From Marinovum sp048263515 (GTDB lineage Bacteria; Pseudomonadota; Alphaproteobacteria; Rhodobacterales; Rhodobacteraceae), in NCBI RefSeq assembly GCF_048263515.1, contig NZ_JBLXEC010000013.1, forward strand, positions 1 through 64,000: DNA of 64,000 nucleotides, in the 5' to 3' direction. The translations under genes were made by a program, and so were the position numbers. The notes under the pieces were generated by a model. It was not told the origin of the DNA and did no database searches. It was given only the letters and a program-made list of their open reading frames with translations. Below are positions 18,650 through 26,175 of this stretch, one piece after another; the first letter of the stretch is position 1, and every line of letters begins with the position of its first letter.

Positions 18650-19288
18650 ATGACACCAGATCAGGCTCTGAAAACCGCTCTTTTGGGCGATGCGCCCCAG
18701 GCGCGGGGAAAACCGGCAAAGCCCAGGCGGTCGCGCCGGTTTCGCTGGACACTCAAGCTCCTTGTCGTGGCGTTGTCGCTGATGGTCACCCGCGGGCTGA
18801 TGCAGGCCCCCGAGGTGCGCGCGATGTTCAACGACGGCGTGGCCACGGTCCAGGCCTTCCTCGCCGAGGAACGCGCGCGCGTGGAGGCCAGCGCCGCCGC
18901 TGCCGTGGCCGACACCCTGCAAGGGATTGCCGAGGCGCCCAAGGCCGAAGAGGCGCCGATGTTCGAAGACCACGTCAAGGTCCGCCGCCCGACCGAGAGC
19001 ACCGCGCCGCGGACGATTTCCGGTCCCGCCGCCGAGGTGCTGGCCGGCAATGCGCTGCTGATCGAGGGCGTGCCGGTGGTGATCGACGGTCTGGCCTGTG
19101 CGGCACCGGGCAGCGATGCCGGGCGGAAGGCGCTGCGCGGGATGCAGGACATCACCCGCGCGCAGACCCTGACCTGCCGAGTTACCGGCGCCCTGGGCGA
19201 ACACGCGGTCAAGGCCAGTTGCACCCTCAAGGGCGGTCGTGATCTGGCCTCTGCGATGCAGGCCGACCGGCTCTGCGAGGCGGGCTAG
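18650..19288 (+). CDS. membrane-anchored protein with degenerate thermonuclease (SNase)-like domain
   Basis: 212 residues: a basic N-terminus (KPRRSRRFRW), one membrane helix (about 38-55), an Ala/Glu-rich stalk, and a C-terminal segment (about 130-210) that follows the SNase pattern (GNALLIEGVPVVIDGLACAAPG, then LTCRVTG, GRDLASAMQADRLC). The catalytic Arg/Asp/Glu of active nucleases are not present, so it is probably non-catalytic. The start codon lies directly behind the fabI terminator with no good ribosome site, leaving the true start uncertain. The resemblance is by eye and moderate. Confidence 0.6.
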   Translation: MTPDQALKTALLGDAPQARGKPAKPRRSRRFRWTLKLLVVALSLMVTRGLMQAPEVRAMFNDGVATVQAFLAEERARVEASAAAAVADTLQGIAEAPKAEEAPMFEDHVKVRRPTESTAPRTISGPAAEVLAGNALLIEGVPVVIDGLACAAPGSDAGRKALRGMQDITRAQTLTCRVTGALGEHAVKASCTLKGGRDLASAMQADRLCEAG

Positions 19289-19289
19289 C

Positions 19290-20159
19290 TCAGAACCACT
19301 GGCCGGGCTCCATCAGCCCCAGATCCAGCAATTGCCGCGAATGCCATTCAAACGGCACCGAGTTGTGCCACGTGAAGGCCTCGATGTCGAAGGTCGAGCC
19401 GGGGTTCAGCTTGAGCGCCTTGGCAGTGCGGAACGACGCCACCGCCGCCGTCAGGTTGTGGTGCCAGGGACAGGAATAGGTGTTGTATTCCTCGTCCGTG
19501 AAGGTGTGATCGGGGCGCATCACCAGCTTGGGCTTGGCCCGGAACAGCGCGATCCGGTCGATCTTGCGCCGGCTCTGGCTTACGTGTTCCTCATACCGCC
19601 AGCGCAGCCCGCCGTGAAAGTCGAGCTGCCGTTCCTTGGGATGGCCGTGGTTCTGGGGATCAGGGCGGGCCAGCGCGTAATAGCCGGTCCGGTCGAGATA
19701 GGCATCCTCGAGCGAGACGGCGTTGCCGTGCCGTCGCAGGTCGCCGGCATAGAGATCGACGACAAAGCTCAACATCGCGTCGCGCCGTTCCTCGGTGTGA
19801 AAGGCCAGCATCTCGCCGATGGTCCGCGTCTCGCAGAACGGGTAGAACAGGTATTCGGCGTTGTAGCCGTAATAGAGCCAGATATCGCCGGCCTGCGGGA
19901 TCACCGCGTTGACGATGGTGTCGATGCCGCCGTCGCGGACATGGCTGTGATCGACCCGGTGGATGGTGTCGATCAGGTCCTCGGGCAGGGTCATGCGCTC
20001 GGGCATGAAGCCCACCACCGCCTTGAACCCCTGATACTGGTGATGGCGAAGCGTCGAGGCGACCTCGGCCTCGTCCTCGCAGAGGATCAGCGCCACCGGC
20101 CCCTTGGCCAGCGCGTCCTTGCCTCTGTCGAGGAAATCGGAAAGCGACGAATACTGCAT
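19290..20159 (-). CDS. conserved protein, possible family 2 glycosyltransferase-like
   Basis: 289 residues, no signal peptide or membrane helix. The N-terminal third alternates strands and helices (VALILCEDEAEVASTLRHH, GFKAVVGFMPE) as in nucleotide-sugar transferase folds. Later parts are rich in conserved aromatic and His residues (WLYYGYNAEYLFYPFCETR, YNTYSCPWHHNLTAAV, WHSRQLLDLGLMEPGQWF). It resembles proteins found across Rhodobacteraceae but I cannot assign a reaction. The ATG at 20159 (MQYSSLSDF) was preferred over one 16 codons upstream. Its promoter is divergent from miaB. Confidence 0.6.
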   Translation of the reverse strand: MQYSSLSDFLDRGKDALAKGPVALILCEDEAEVASTLRHHQYQGFKAVVGFMPERMTLPEDLIDTIHRVDHSHVRDGGIDTIVNAVIPQAGDIWLYYGYNAEYLFYPFCETRTIGEMLAFHTEERRDAMLSFVVDLYAGDLRRHGNAVSLEDAYLDRTGYYALARPDPQNHGHPKERQLDFHGGLRWRYEEHVSQSRRKIDRIALFRAKPKLVMRPDHTFTDEEYNTYSCPWHHNLTAAVASFRTAKALKLNPGSTFDIEAFTWHNSVPFEWHSRQLLDLGLMEPGQWF

Positions 20160-20265
20160 CTGGGCCTCGTTTTGCCGCAGAATCGGTGAATTTTGTGTGC
20201 ATTGCAAGAGAGGGGTCTTTTGATGTAGGCACGGCGCTCAGACGCGCGTCCGAGGAATCCCCGAA

Positions 20266-21597
20266 ATGTCCGACTTGAAGCCCGAACCGAAGAAGCTCTT
20301 CATCAAGACCTATGGCTGTCAGATGAACGTGTATGACAGCGAACGCATGGCCGAGGCGCTGGGCGGGCAGGGCTATGTCGAGACGTCTTCGCCGGATGAC
20401 GCCGACATGATCCTGCTCAACACCTGCCACATCCGCGAAAAGGCGGCCGAGAAGGTCTATTCCGAGCTGGGTCGTTACAAGGGGCTGAAGGCGGCGAAAC
20501 CCGATCTCAAGATCGGCGTCGCCGGCTGTGTCGCCCAGGCCGAGGGCCAGGAAATCATGCGCCGCCAGCCGCTGGTCGATCTGGTGGTCGGCCCGCAGAG
20601 CTATCACCGCCTGCCGGAGATGGAGGCCAGGACGCGCGAAGGTGCCAAGGCGCTCGACACCGATTTTCCCGAGGAAGACAAGTTCGACAAGCTGCGCGCC
20701 CGGCCCAAGGCCGCGCGGGGCCCGACCGCCTTTCTCACCGTGCAGGAAGGCTGCGACAAGTTCTGCGCCTTCTGCGTCGTGCCTTATACCCGTGGCGCCG
20801 AGGTGTCGCGCCCGGTGGCACAAGTGCTGTCGGAGGCGCGCGATCTGGTGGAGCGTGGCGTGCGAGAGCTCACCCTGCTGGGCCAGAACGTCAACGCCTA
20901 TCACGGCGCCGGCGAAGGCGGCGACTGGTCGCTGGCGCAATTGGTGCGGGCGCTGGCCGAGATCGACGGTCTGGCGCGCATCCGCTACACCACCTCGCAC
21001 CCCAACGACATGAGCGACGACCTGATCGCGGCGCATGGCGAGTGCGACAAGCTGATGCCCTATCTGCACCTGCCGGTGCAGGCCGGGTCCGACAAGATCC
21101 TCAAGCGGATGAACCGCGCCCATACCGCAGAGAGCTATCTCAAGCTGATCGAGCGCCTGCGCGAGGTCCGCCCGGACCTGCACCTGTCTGGCGATTTCAT
21201 CGTCGGCTTCCCGGAAGAGACCGAAGAGGATTTCCAGGCCACCCTCGACCTGATCCGCGCCGCCCGCTACGGCACCGCCTTTTCCTTCAAGTATTCCACC
21301 CGCCCCGGCACCCCCGCCGCCGAGCGTGACCAGGTGGCCGAGGACGAAAAAAGCGACCGGCTGCAGCGCCTTCAGGCGCTGATCAACCAGCAGCAGCGCG
21401 AGCTGCAGGATGCCATGGTCGGCCGCGAGGTCTCGGTGCTGTTCGAGAAGGAGGGGCGTCTGCCCGGGCAGATGGTGGGCAAGTCAGAATACCTGCACGC
21501 GGTGCATGTCGCCGATGCCGATGTGGCCCGGGGCGAGATCGCCCGCGTCCGCATCATCGAAAGCGGCCCGAATTCCCTCGCCGGCGTGCTGGTCTGA
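20266..21597 (+). CDS. miaB: tRNA-2-methylthio-N6-dimethylallyladenosine synthase
   Basis: 443 residues, full length. The N-terminal methylthiotransferase domain has Cys in YGCQMNVYDSERM, LLNTCHIREKA and GVAGCVAQAEG. The radical-SAM cluster is C163-x3-C167-x2-C170 (GCDKFCAFC), and a C-terminal TRAM domain follows (VLFEKEGRLPGQMVGKSEY). It adds the methylthio group to i6A37 of tRNAs reading U-starting codons. The upstream neighbour is divergent. Confidence 0.96.
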   Translation: MSDLKPEPKKLFIKTYGCQMNVYDSERMAEALGGQGYVETSSPDDADMILLNTCHIREKAAEKVYSELGRYKGLKAAKPDLKIGVAGCVAQAEGQEIMRRQPLVDLVVGPQSYHRLPEMEARTREGAKALDTDFPEEDKFDKLRARPKAARGPTAFLTVQEGCDKFCAFCVVPYTRGAEVSRPVAQVLSEARDLVERGVRELTLLGQNVNAYHGAGEGGDWSLAQLVRALAEIDGLARIRYTTSHPNDMSDDLIAAHGECDKLMPYLHLPVQAGSDKILKRMNRAHTAESYLKLIERLREVRPDLHLSGDFIVGFPEETEEDFQATLDLIRAARYGTAFSFKYSTRPGTPAAERDQVAEDEKSDRLQRLQALINQQQRELQDAMVGREVSVLFEKEGRLPGQMVGKSEYLHAVHVADADVARGEIARVRIIESGPNSLAGVLV

Positions 21598-21608
21598 ACG
21601 AAGCCCCC

Positions 21609-21631
21609 GTAGGGTGGGTTTCCAACCCACC
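21609..21631. repeat. dispersed palindrome, GTAGGGTGGGTT family, copy 2
   Basis: GTAGGGTGGGTT then TCC then AACCCACC, just after the miaB stop. Arms 21613-21620 and 21624-21631 pair perfectly. Confidence 0.75.
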
Positions 21632-21660
21632 GCCCCCGCAACCGCCCGCACAAACGAAAT

Positions 21661-21688
21661 GGGCGAGCCAAAGGCCCGCCCCGTTTCC
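21661..21688. terminator. bidirectional terminator between convergent genes
   Basis: GGGCGAGCC and GGCCCGCCC pair (one G-T) around a 3-base loop, with CGTTTCC on one side and, on the other strand, ATTTCG. It lies between miaB and the convergent small secreted-protein gene. Confidence 0.5.
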
Positions 21689-21708
21689 TGTTCCGAAACC
21701 CTCAGGTC

Positions 21709-22050
21709 TCAGTAATTGTGCTTCCGGTGCGAGGCGCGGTCGCGATAGATGCTCAGCATCGTCGCCTTCAGCCCTTCCGGATTGCCGACCAGCGCCTTGT
21801 CGCGGCAGACCCGCTCGGCAATGGCGTGGGCCGTGGGATATTCGTAGCCGACCGACACCAGGCTGTCGACGAAGACCGCGTTCGGCCGGTCCCAGATCAC
21901 TTCGTGCCACGGGCCGCGGAAGCAGCTCACGACGATCTTGTTGCCGGTGGGGCCGTATTCGCCATGGTGTTTCTTGTGGTGCTTGCCACCCGCCATCGCG
22001 GGGGCCGCGAGTGCCGCGCAGACTGCGGCCAGTACAAGTGCTGTTTTCAT
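21709..22050 (-). CDS. small secreted protein, His/Lys-rich N-terminus, unknown function
   Basis: 113 residues with a clean signal peptide (cut near AMA-GGK, residue 21). The mature protein starts with a His/Lys cluster (GGKHHKKHHGEYG) that could bind metal or phosphate, then a compact domain with two Cys (VVSCFRGPWHEVIWDRPNAVFVD and AERVCRDKAL) that may form a disulfide, ending HRKHNY. I recognise no family. Likely periplasmic. Confidence 0.7.
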   Translation of the reverse strand: MKTALVLAAVCAALAAPAMAGGKHHKKHHGEYGPTGNKIVVSCFRGPWHEVIWDRPNAVFVDSLVSVGYEYPTAHAIAERVCRDKALVGNPEGLKATMLSIYRDRASHRKHNY

Positions 22051-22544
22051 GTATTTACCCTAACCTAAGTCAAAGGCCAATTCTTCGGCCAAGCAGACGC
22101 CCAGACAAACGCTGGCGCTCCGGTATGACGGGGCAGCCGGGCCAGCGTATCTCAACGAGACTGTCCCGAAGATTACTTGGCCGTTAACGTATACTAAAGA
22201 GAATTCTTGTATTGTTGCGTTTCCGGTGCCAATTCGGTCATTTTCGACCGATTGTCCGGTGAATCCCGGAATTCCCTTCGCCCTGCGGTGGTTGCGCCTG
22301 ATTTTGCCCCACCTCGCACTTGTGTCTAAACGCCTGAGAACTCTTGAAGTATTTCGCGCCGCGGGCCGCCAGAGACGGACGATGTTGCGGGTGACCCTGC
22401 AAGTCACCGCAATATCTGGATTTTCTCCTTCACACCTATCAATTGTTTGCTAATCTGTTGATGTCAAATGAGTTCAGGCCGCGTCACAGGCGATTCTCTC
22501 GTGCCGGGGCTTTTGGGGGAAACACTTTTACAAGGGACATAGCT
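22051..22544. other. gene-free stretch upstream of the OmpA-like gene
   Basis: Nearly 500 bases of lower GC content than the surroundings. Visible structures are TCGGTC-ATTTTC-GACCGA (22232-22249) and GGTGAC-CCTGCAA-GTCACC (22390-22408). Open frames here have no ribosome sites and atypical codon use. It may hold promoters or a small RNA, but nothing firm can be called. Confidence 0.4.
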
Positions 22545-23141
22545 GTGGGGATCACCATCACCAAAGCCTTTCGCGCCGCTGCCACCGGTTGCGCCACCAT
22601 TGCCGTTGCCGCCCTGCTGACGGCCAGCCTGGCCGAGGCGCAGGGCTTCGGGCGGGACACACCGTCGCAACGGGGCCGCGACAAGGGCCAATACATTCCG
22701 AACATCGTGCTGACGCCCGATGGCTGCGAGGTCTGGGCCGCCGATGACGGCGCCGAGGGCTATGCCTCGAACCGGCTGACCCGCAAGGGCACGCCGATCT
22801 GCCACGACGTCAGCCCCTGCGGCATGGTGAACACCGACCAGTTCTTTGCCACCGACAGCTATCGCATCCACAAGCAGGGCCGGGCGCGGCTGCAGGAGTT
22901 CTTCCGCAATTCCACCGCCTTCGCCTATACGATCGTCGGCCATACCGACAGCCGGGCCAGCCACGAATACAACCTTCGCCTCAGCTACAACCGTGCCATC
23001 GCGGTGGCCCAGGTGGCGGAATCGGTGGGCGCCAGGATCGCGGATGTCCGCGGCATGGGCGAAACCGCGCCGGTGGCCCCCAACAGCTCGACCGACGGCA
23101 TGGCGCGCAACCGCCGCGTCGAAATCCTGTGCTTCCAGTAA
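22545..23141 (+). CDS. OmpA-family outer-membrane/peptidoglycan-binding protein
   Basis: 198 residues from GTG at 22545, chosen because AAGGGA lies seven bases upstream and a normal signal peptide follows (cut near AEA-QGF). The first half has a short motif, PDGC-x2-W-x2-DDG-x-EGY, with NRL and a later Cys. The second half is an OmpA/MotB domain (TIVGHTDSRASHEYNLRLSYNRA, then GMGETAPVAPN and ARNRRVEI) that grips peptidoglycan. It is probably an envelope-anchoring protein. The downstream lipoprotein shares the PDGC motif and is 13 bases away, so the pair likely works together. Confidence 0.85.
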   Translation: MGITITKAFRAAATGCATIAVAALLTASLAEAQGFGRDTPSQRGRDKGQYIPNIVLTPDGCEVWAADDGAEGYASNRLTRKGTPICHDVSPCGMVNTDQFFATDSYRIHKQGRARLQEFFRNSTAFAYTIVGHTDSRASHEYNLRLSYNRAIAVAQVAESVGARIADVRGMGETAPVAPNSSTDGMARNRRVEILCFQ

Positions 23142-23154
23142 GGGGACAAGAGAC

Positions 23155-23466
23155 ATGAAACTCGTCAAACTCTGTGCCGCCCTCTCGCTGGGCGTTCTGG
23201 TCTCGGCCTGCGACGAAGGCCTGCGCGGCTATCCCGCCGACAAGACCATCGACCGCGGGATCAACGCGCATTCGCTGAAGTCGCTGAAATGGGGCGTCTA
23301 TGTCGACCCGGACGGCTGCGATCACTGGATCTCCGACGACGGCGTCGAGGGCTACCAGGTCAACCGGCTCGACCGCTACGGCAAGCCGGTCTGCTCGGGC
23401 GTCGCCCCGCCGACCTATACCGCCGGCGACTTCAAGGGCGGCTCGCCGATCCCCGATCCTAACTGA
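23155..23466 (+). CDS. small lipoprotein sharing the PDGC-W-DDG motif with its neighbour
   Basis: 103 residues with a lipoprotein signal (LGVLVSAC, lipobox Cys at 19). The mature part has the same motif as the upstream OmpA-like protein: DPDGC, W-x2-DDG, VEGY, NRLDR, GKPVC. Two Cys in the motif may be bridged. GGGGACAAGAG gives a ribosome site; the gene ends before a strong terminator. It probably partners the OmpA-like protein in the envelope; no family name is recognised. Confidence 0.8.
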   Translation: MKLVKLCAALSLGVLVSACDEGLRGYPADKTIDRGINAHSLKSLKWGVYVDPDGCDHWISDDGVEGYQVNRLDRYGKPVCSGVAPPTYTAGDFKGGSPIPDPN

Positions 23467-23493
23467 TCTTTCGGCGTGATCCTGACCATCCAG

Positions 23494-23524
23494 ACAGCCG
23501 CGGAGCCTCTCCGCGGCTGTTTTT
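23494..23524 (+). terminator. terminator of the OmpA-like/lipoprotein operon
   Basis: ACAGCCGCGGAG and CTCCGCGGCTGT form a perfect 12-bp stem with a 3-base loop, followed by TTTT. Confidence 0.9.
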
Positions 23525-23614
23525 CGTGACCGCGCGGTGACATTTCCATCCGCCCCCTTGCCAAGCCCCGCGCACTCGGCCACGCTCGACCCAAGATATC
23601 CGACGGAGACCCCC

Positions 23615-24631
23615 TTGAGCGCACCGCATCTTGATGACCCGATCACCCCTGACACCCTGCAGGAGACGGTGCTTGAGTTCCCTGACAACCGCTTGCTGAT
23701 CGACCTCTGCGGTGAATTCGACGCCAATCTCGCCGCTATCGAATCGCGGCTCTCGGTGCAGATCCTGCGGCGCGGCAATCACCTCGCCGTCCTGGGCGAG
23801 GCCGAGGCCCGGGCCGAGGCCGCCGCCGTGCTGACCTCGCTCTACGAACGGCTCGAGGCCGGCCGCCCGGTCGAGACCGCCGACATCGACCGCGAATTGC
23901 GCATGGGCCCCTCGGGCGAGGCCGCGGCGCCGATGGGCGGCGACCAGCTCGACATGTTTCCCAAGGGCGCGGTCGAGATCAAGACCCGCAAGAAACTGGT
24001 CGAACCGCGCACCGACGCGCAAAAGGCCTATGTCCAGAGCCTGTTCGAAAAGGAACTGGCCTTCGGCATCGGCCCGGCCGGCACCGGCAAGACCTATCTC
24101 GCCGTCGCGGTCGGCGTGAACATGTTCATCAACGGCCATGTCGACAAGATCATCCTGTCGCGCCCCGCGGTCGAGGCCGGCGAAAAGCTGGGCTACCTGC
24201 CGGGCGACATGAAGGACAAGGTCGATCCCTACATGCAGCCGCTCTACGACGCGCTGAACGATTTCCTGCCCGCCAAACAGCTGGCCAAGCTGCTCGAGGA
24301 AAAGAAGATCGAGATCGCGCCGCTGGCCTTCATGCGCGGCCGCACGCTGGCCAATGCCTTCGTTGTCCTCGACGAGGCGCAGAACGCCACCTCGATGCAG
24401 ATGAAGATGTTCCTCACGCGCCTGGGCGAAGGCTCGCGCATGGTGATCACCGGCGACCGCACCCAGATCGACCTGCCGCGCGGGGTGCAATCGGGGCTCG
24501 CCGATGCCGAACGCCTGCTCAAGACCATCCCCAAGATCGCCTTCAACTACTTCACCGCCAAGGACGTGGTGCGCCACCCGCTGGTCGCCGCCATCATCGA
24601 GGCCTACGACAAGGACGCCGAAGCGCCATGA
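23615..24631 (+). CDS. phoH: PhoH-family ATPase
   Basis: 338 residues from TTG at 23615, favoured over a GTG at 23537 because GGAG sits six bases upstream and the longer leader is Pro-rich and unlike the family. The N-terminal third is a KH-like region; the PhoH ATPase core has Walker A GPAGTGKTY (about residue 150), SRPAVEAGEKLGYLPGDMKDK, and Walker B AFVVLDEAQN. It heads the common set phoH-ybeY-corC-lnt, linked to RNA and envelope maintenance. Confidence 0.92.
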   Translation: MSAPHLDDPITPDTLQETVLEFPDNRLLIDLCGEFDANLAAIESRLSVQILRRGNHLAVLGEAEARAEAAAVLTSLYERLEAGRPVETADIDRELRMGPSGEAAAPMGGDQLDMFPKGAVEIKTRKKLVEPRTDAQKAYVQSLFEKELAFGIGPAGTGKTYLAVAVGVNMFINGHVDKIILSRPAVEAGEKLGYLPGDMKDKVDPYMQPLYDALNDFLPAKQLAKLLEEKKIEIAPLAFMRGRTLANAFVVLDEAQNATSMQMKMFLTRLGEGSRMVITGDRTQIDLPRGVQSGLADAERLLKTIPKIAFNYFTAKDVVRHPLVAAIIEAYDKDAEAP

Positions 24632-24655
24632 GCCACGGCCATCGGGGCACTCCCC

Positions 24656-24704
24656 GGGTCTTCTTCTGTTTGCAAATACCGCGGGGTCCGGGGCAGAGCC
24701 CCGG
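24656..24704 (-). repeat. dispersed GGGGCAGAGCCCC repeat, reverse copy
   Basis: GGTCTTCTTCTGTTTGCAAATACC followed by the GGGGCAGAGCCCC hairpin is the reverse complement of units at 29050-29110, 59490-59560 and 59645-59714. It fills most of the gap between phoH and ybeY. Confidence 0.75.
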
Positions 24705-24715
24705 CGATCAGCCAG

Positions 24716-25231
24716 ATGCTCACCGACACGATCCTTGAAGACGACCGCTGGCAACAGGCCGGGCTGGAGACGCTGGCCGAAACCGCGGCGCAAGCCACCC
24801 TGTCGCACCTGGGTCTCCCGTCATCGCACTTTGAAATCGCCGTGCTCGCCTGCGACGATGCCCGCATCGCCGTGCTCAACGCCGATTTCCGCGGCAAGCC
24901 CCAGCCCACCAATGTTCTGAGCTGGCCGGAAGAGGACCTTGCTCCCGACATGCCCGGCAGCCCCCCCGAAGAGCCGCCGCAAGGCGGCGAGGAGGACCCG
25001 CATCATCTGGGCGACATCGCCATCGCCTGGGAGACCTGCGACCGCGAGGCCAAAGAGCAGGGCAAGCCATTTGCCGCTCATGTGACCCACCTGATGGTGC
25101 ACGGGGTCTTACATCTGCTCGGGTTTGACCATATCCGCGACAAGGATGCCACTTTGATGGAGGCACATGAGCGTGCCATACTTGGCAAACTGGGCATAGC
25201 AGACCCATATAGGAGCGATCAGGGCCCATAA
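24716..25231 (+). CDS. ybeY: endoribonuclease YbeY (rRNA maturation factor)
   Basis: 171 residues. The zinc site HGVLHLLGFDH (about residues 127-138) is intact and the N-terminal half has TNVLSWP, both family hallmarks. YbeY helps mature 16S rRNA and in ribosome quality control. An acidic/Pro-rich insert (PGSPPEEPPQGGEEDP) is typical of alphaproteobacterial members. It follows phoH with a repeat between them. Confidence 0.94.
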   Translation: MLTDTILEDDRWQQAGLETLAETAAQATLSHLGLPSSHFEIAVLACDDARIAVLNADFRGKPQPTNVLSWPEEDLAPDMPGSPPEEPPQGGEEDPHHLGDIAIAWETCDREAKEQGKPFAAHVTHLMVHGVLHLLGFDHIRDKDATLMEAHERAILGKLGIADPYRSDQGP

Positions 25232-25248
25232 GGCTCGCAACGGACAGA

Positions 25249-26172
25249 ATGATGGACGACACAGACCCCAGCTCTAACGCAGCGCAACGCGCGCTCCCCG
25301 ACCCCGAGTCAGATGCCAGTCAGCGTCCCGGCCTTTTCAGCCGGGTGTTTTCGGCACTGCTGCCCTCTGACGGCACCGACGAGGGCGAGACCGGCAACGG
25401 CCTGACCTCGCCGATGCCGCAGACCCATGGCATGATCAACCTCCGCCGCCTCGCGGTCGAGGATGTGGCCATCCCCAAGGCCGATATCGTCGCCGTGCCG
25501 GTGACCATCACCCGCGACGATCTCGTCGACGTGTTCCGCGACAGCGGGCTGTCGCGGCTGCCGGTCTACAACGGCACGCTCGACACGCCCGTCGGCATGG
25601 TCCACCTCAAGGACTTCGCGCTCAAGCACGGCTTCAACGGCAAGGGCGGGCGGTTCTCGCTCAAGGCCATGCTGCGGCCGCTACTCTACGTGCCGCCGTC
25701 GATGCCGATCGGCGTGCTGCTGACCAAGATGCAGGCCGAGCGGCGCCACATGGCGCTGGTGATCGACGAATACGGCGGCGTCGACGGCTTGGTGACCATC
25801 GAGGACCTGATCGAACAGGTGATCGGCGAGATCGAGGATGAACACGACCTCGACGAGGACAAGCTCTGGACGGTCGAGAAATCCGGCACCTACCTCGCGC
25901 TGGCCAAGACCCCGCTCGACGAGTTCCAGGCCGAGATCGGCATGGACCTCACCGCCACCGACCAGGTCGATGCCGAAGAGATCGACACCCTCGGCGGGTT
26001 GGTCTTCGTGCTGGCCGGTCACGTGCCGGCGCGCGGCGAGATGGTGCCCCATCCCGACGGGCCGGAATTCGAGGTGGTCGACGCCGACCCCCGCCGGATC
26101 AAGCGGCTCAGGGTCCGGCTCCAGGCGCTGCCCCGAAACCCCACCGACCCGGTGATCGCGGATGCCTCCTGA
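25249..26172 (+). CDS. CorC/HlyC-type CBS-domain protein
   Basis: 307 residues: variable acidic N-terminus, a tandem CBS pair (about 65-190; PKADIVAVPVTITRDDLVDVFRDSGLSRLPVYN and MALVIDEYGGVDGLVTIEDL), and a C-terminal CorC_HlyC domain (DEFQAEIGMDL, VDTLGGLV-type). No membrane helices, so it is the soluble CorC type linked to Mg/Co export and envelope function. It is next to lnt, as in many Gram-negatives. The second of two adjacent ATGs is equally possible. Confidence 0.93.
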   Translation: MMDDTDPSSNAAQRALPDPESDASQRPGLFSRVFSALLPSDGTDEGETGNGLTSPMPQTHGMINLRRLAVEDVAIPKADIVAVPVTITRDDLVDVFRDSGLSRLPVYNGTLDTPVGMVHLKDFALKHGFNGKGGRFSLKAMLRPLLYVPPSMPIGVLLTKMQAERRHMALVIDEYGGVDGLVTIEDLIEQVIGEIEDEHDLDEDKLWTVEKSGTYLALAKTPLDEFQAEIGMDLTATDQVDAEEIDTLGGLVFVLAGHVPARGEMVPHPDGPEFEVVDADPRRIKRLRVRLQALPRNPTDPVIADAS

Positions 26173-26175
26173 GGC

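Noticed and set aside
22060..22453. Short frames on both strands upstream of the OmpA-like gene
   Set aside because: No ribosome sites, atypical composition, and no matching family.
23537..23614. Longer phoH start (GTG)
   Set aside because: No ribosome site and a Pro-rich leader; TTG at 23615 has GGAG at good distance.
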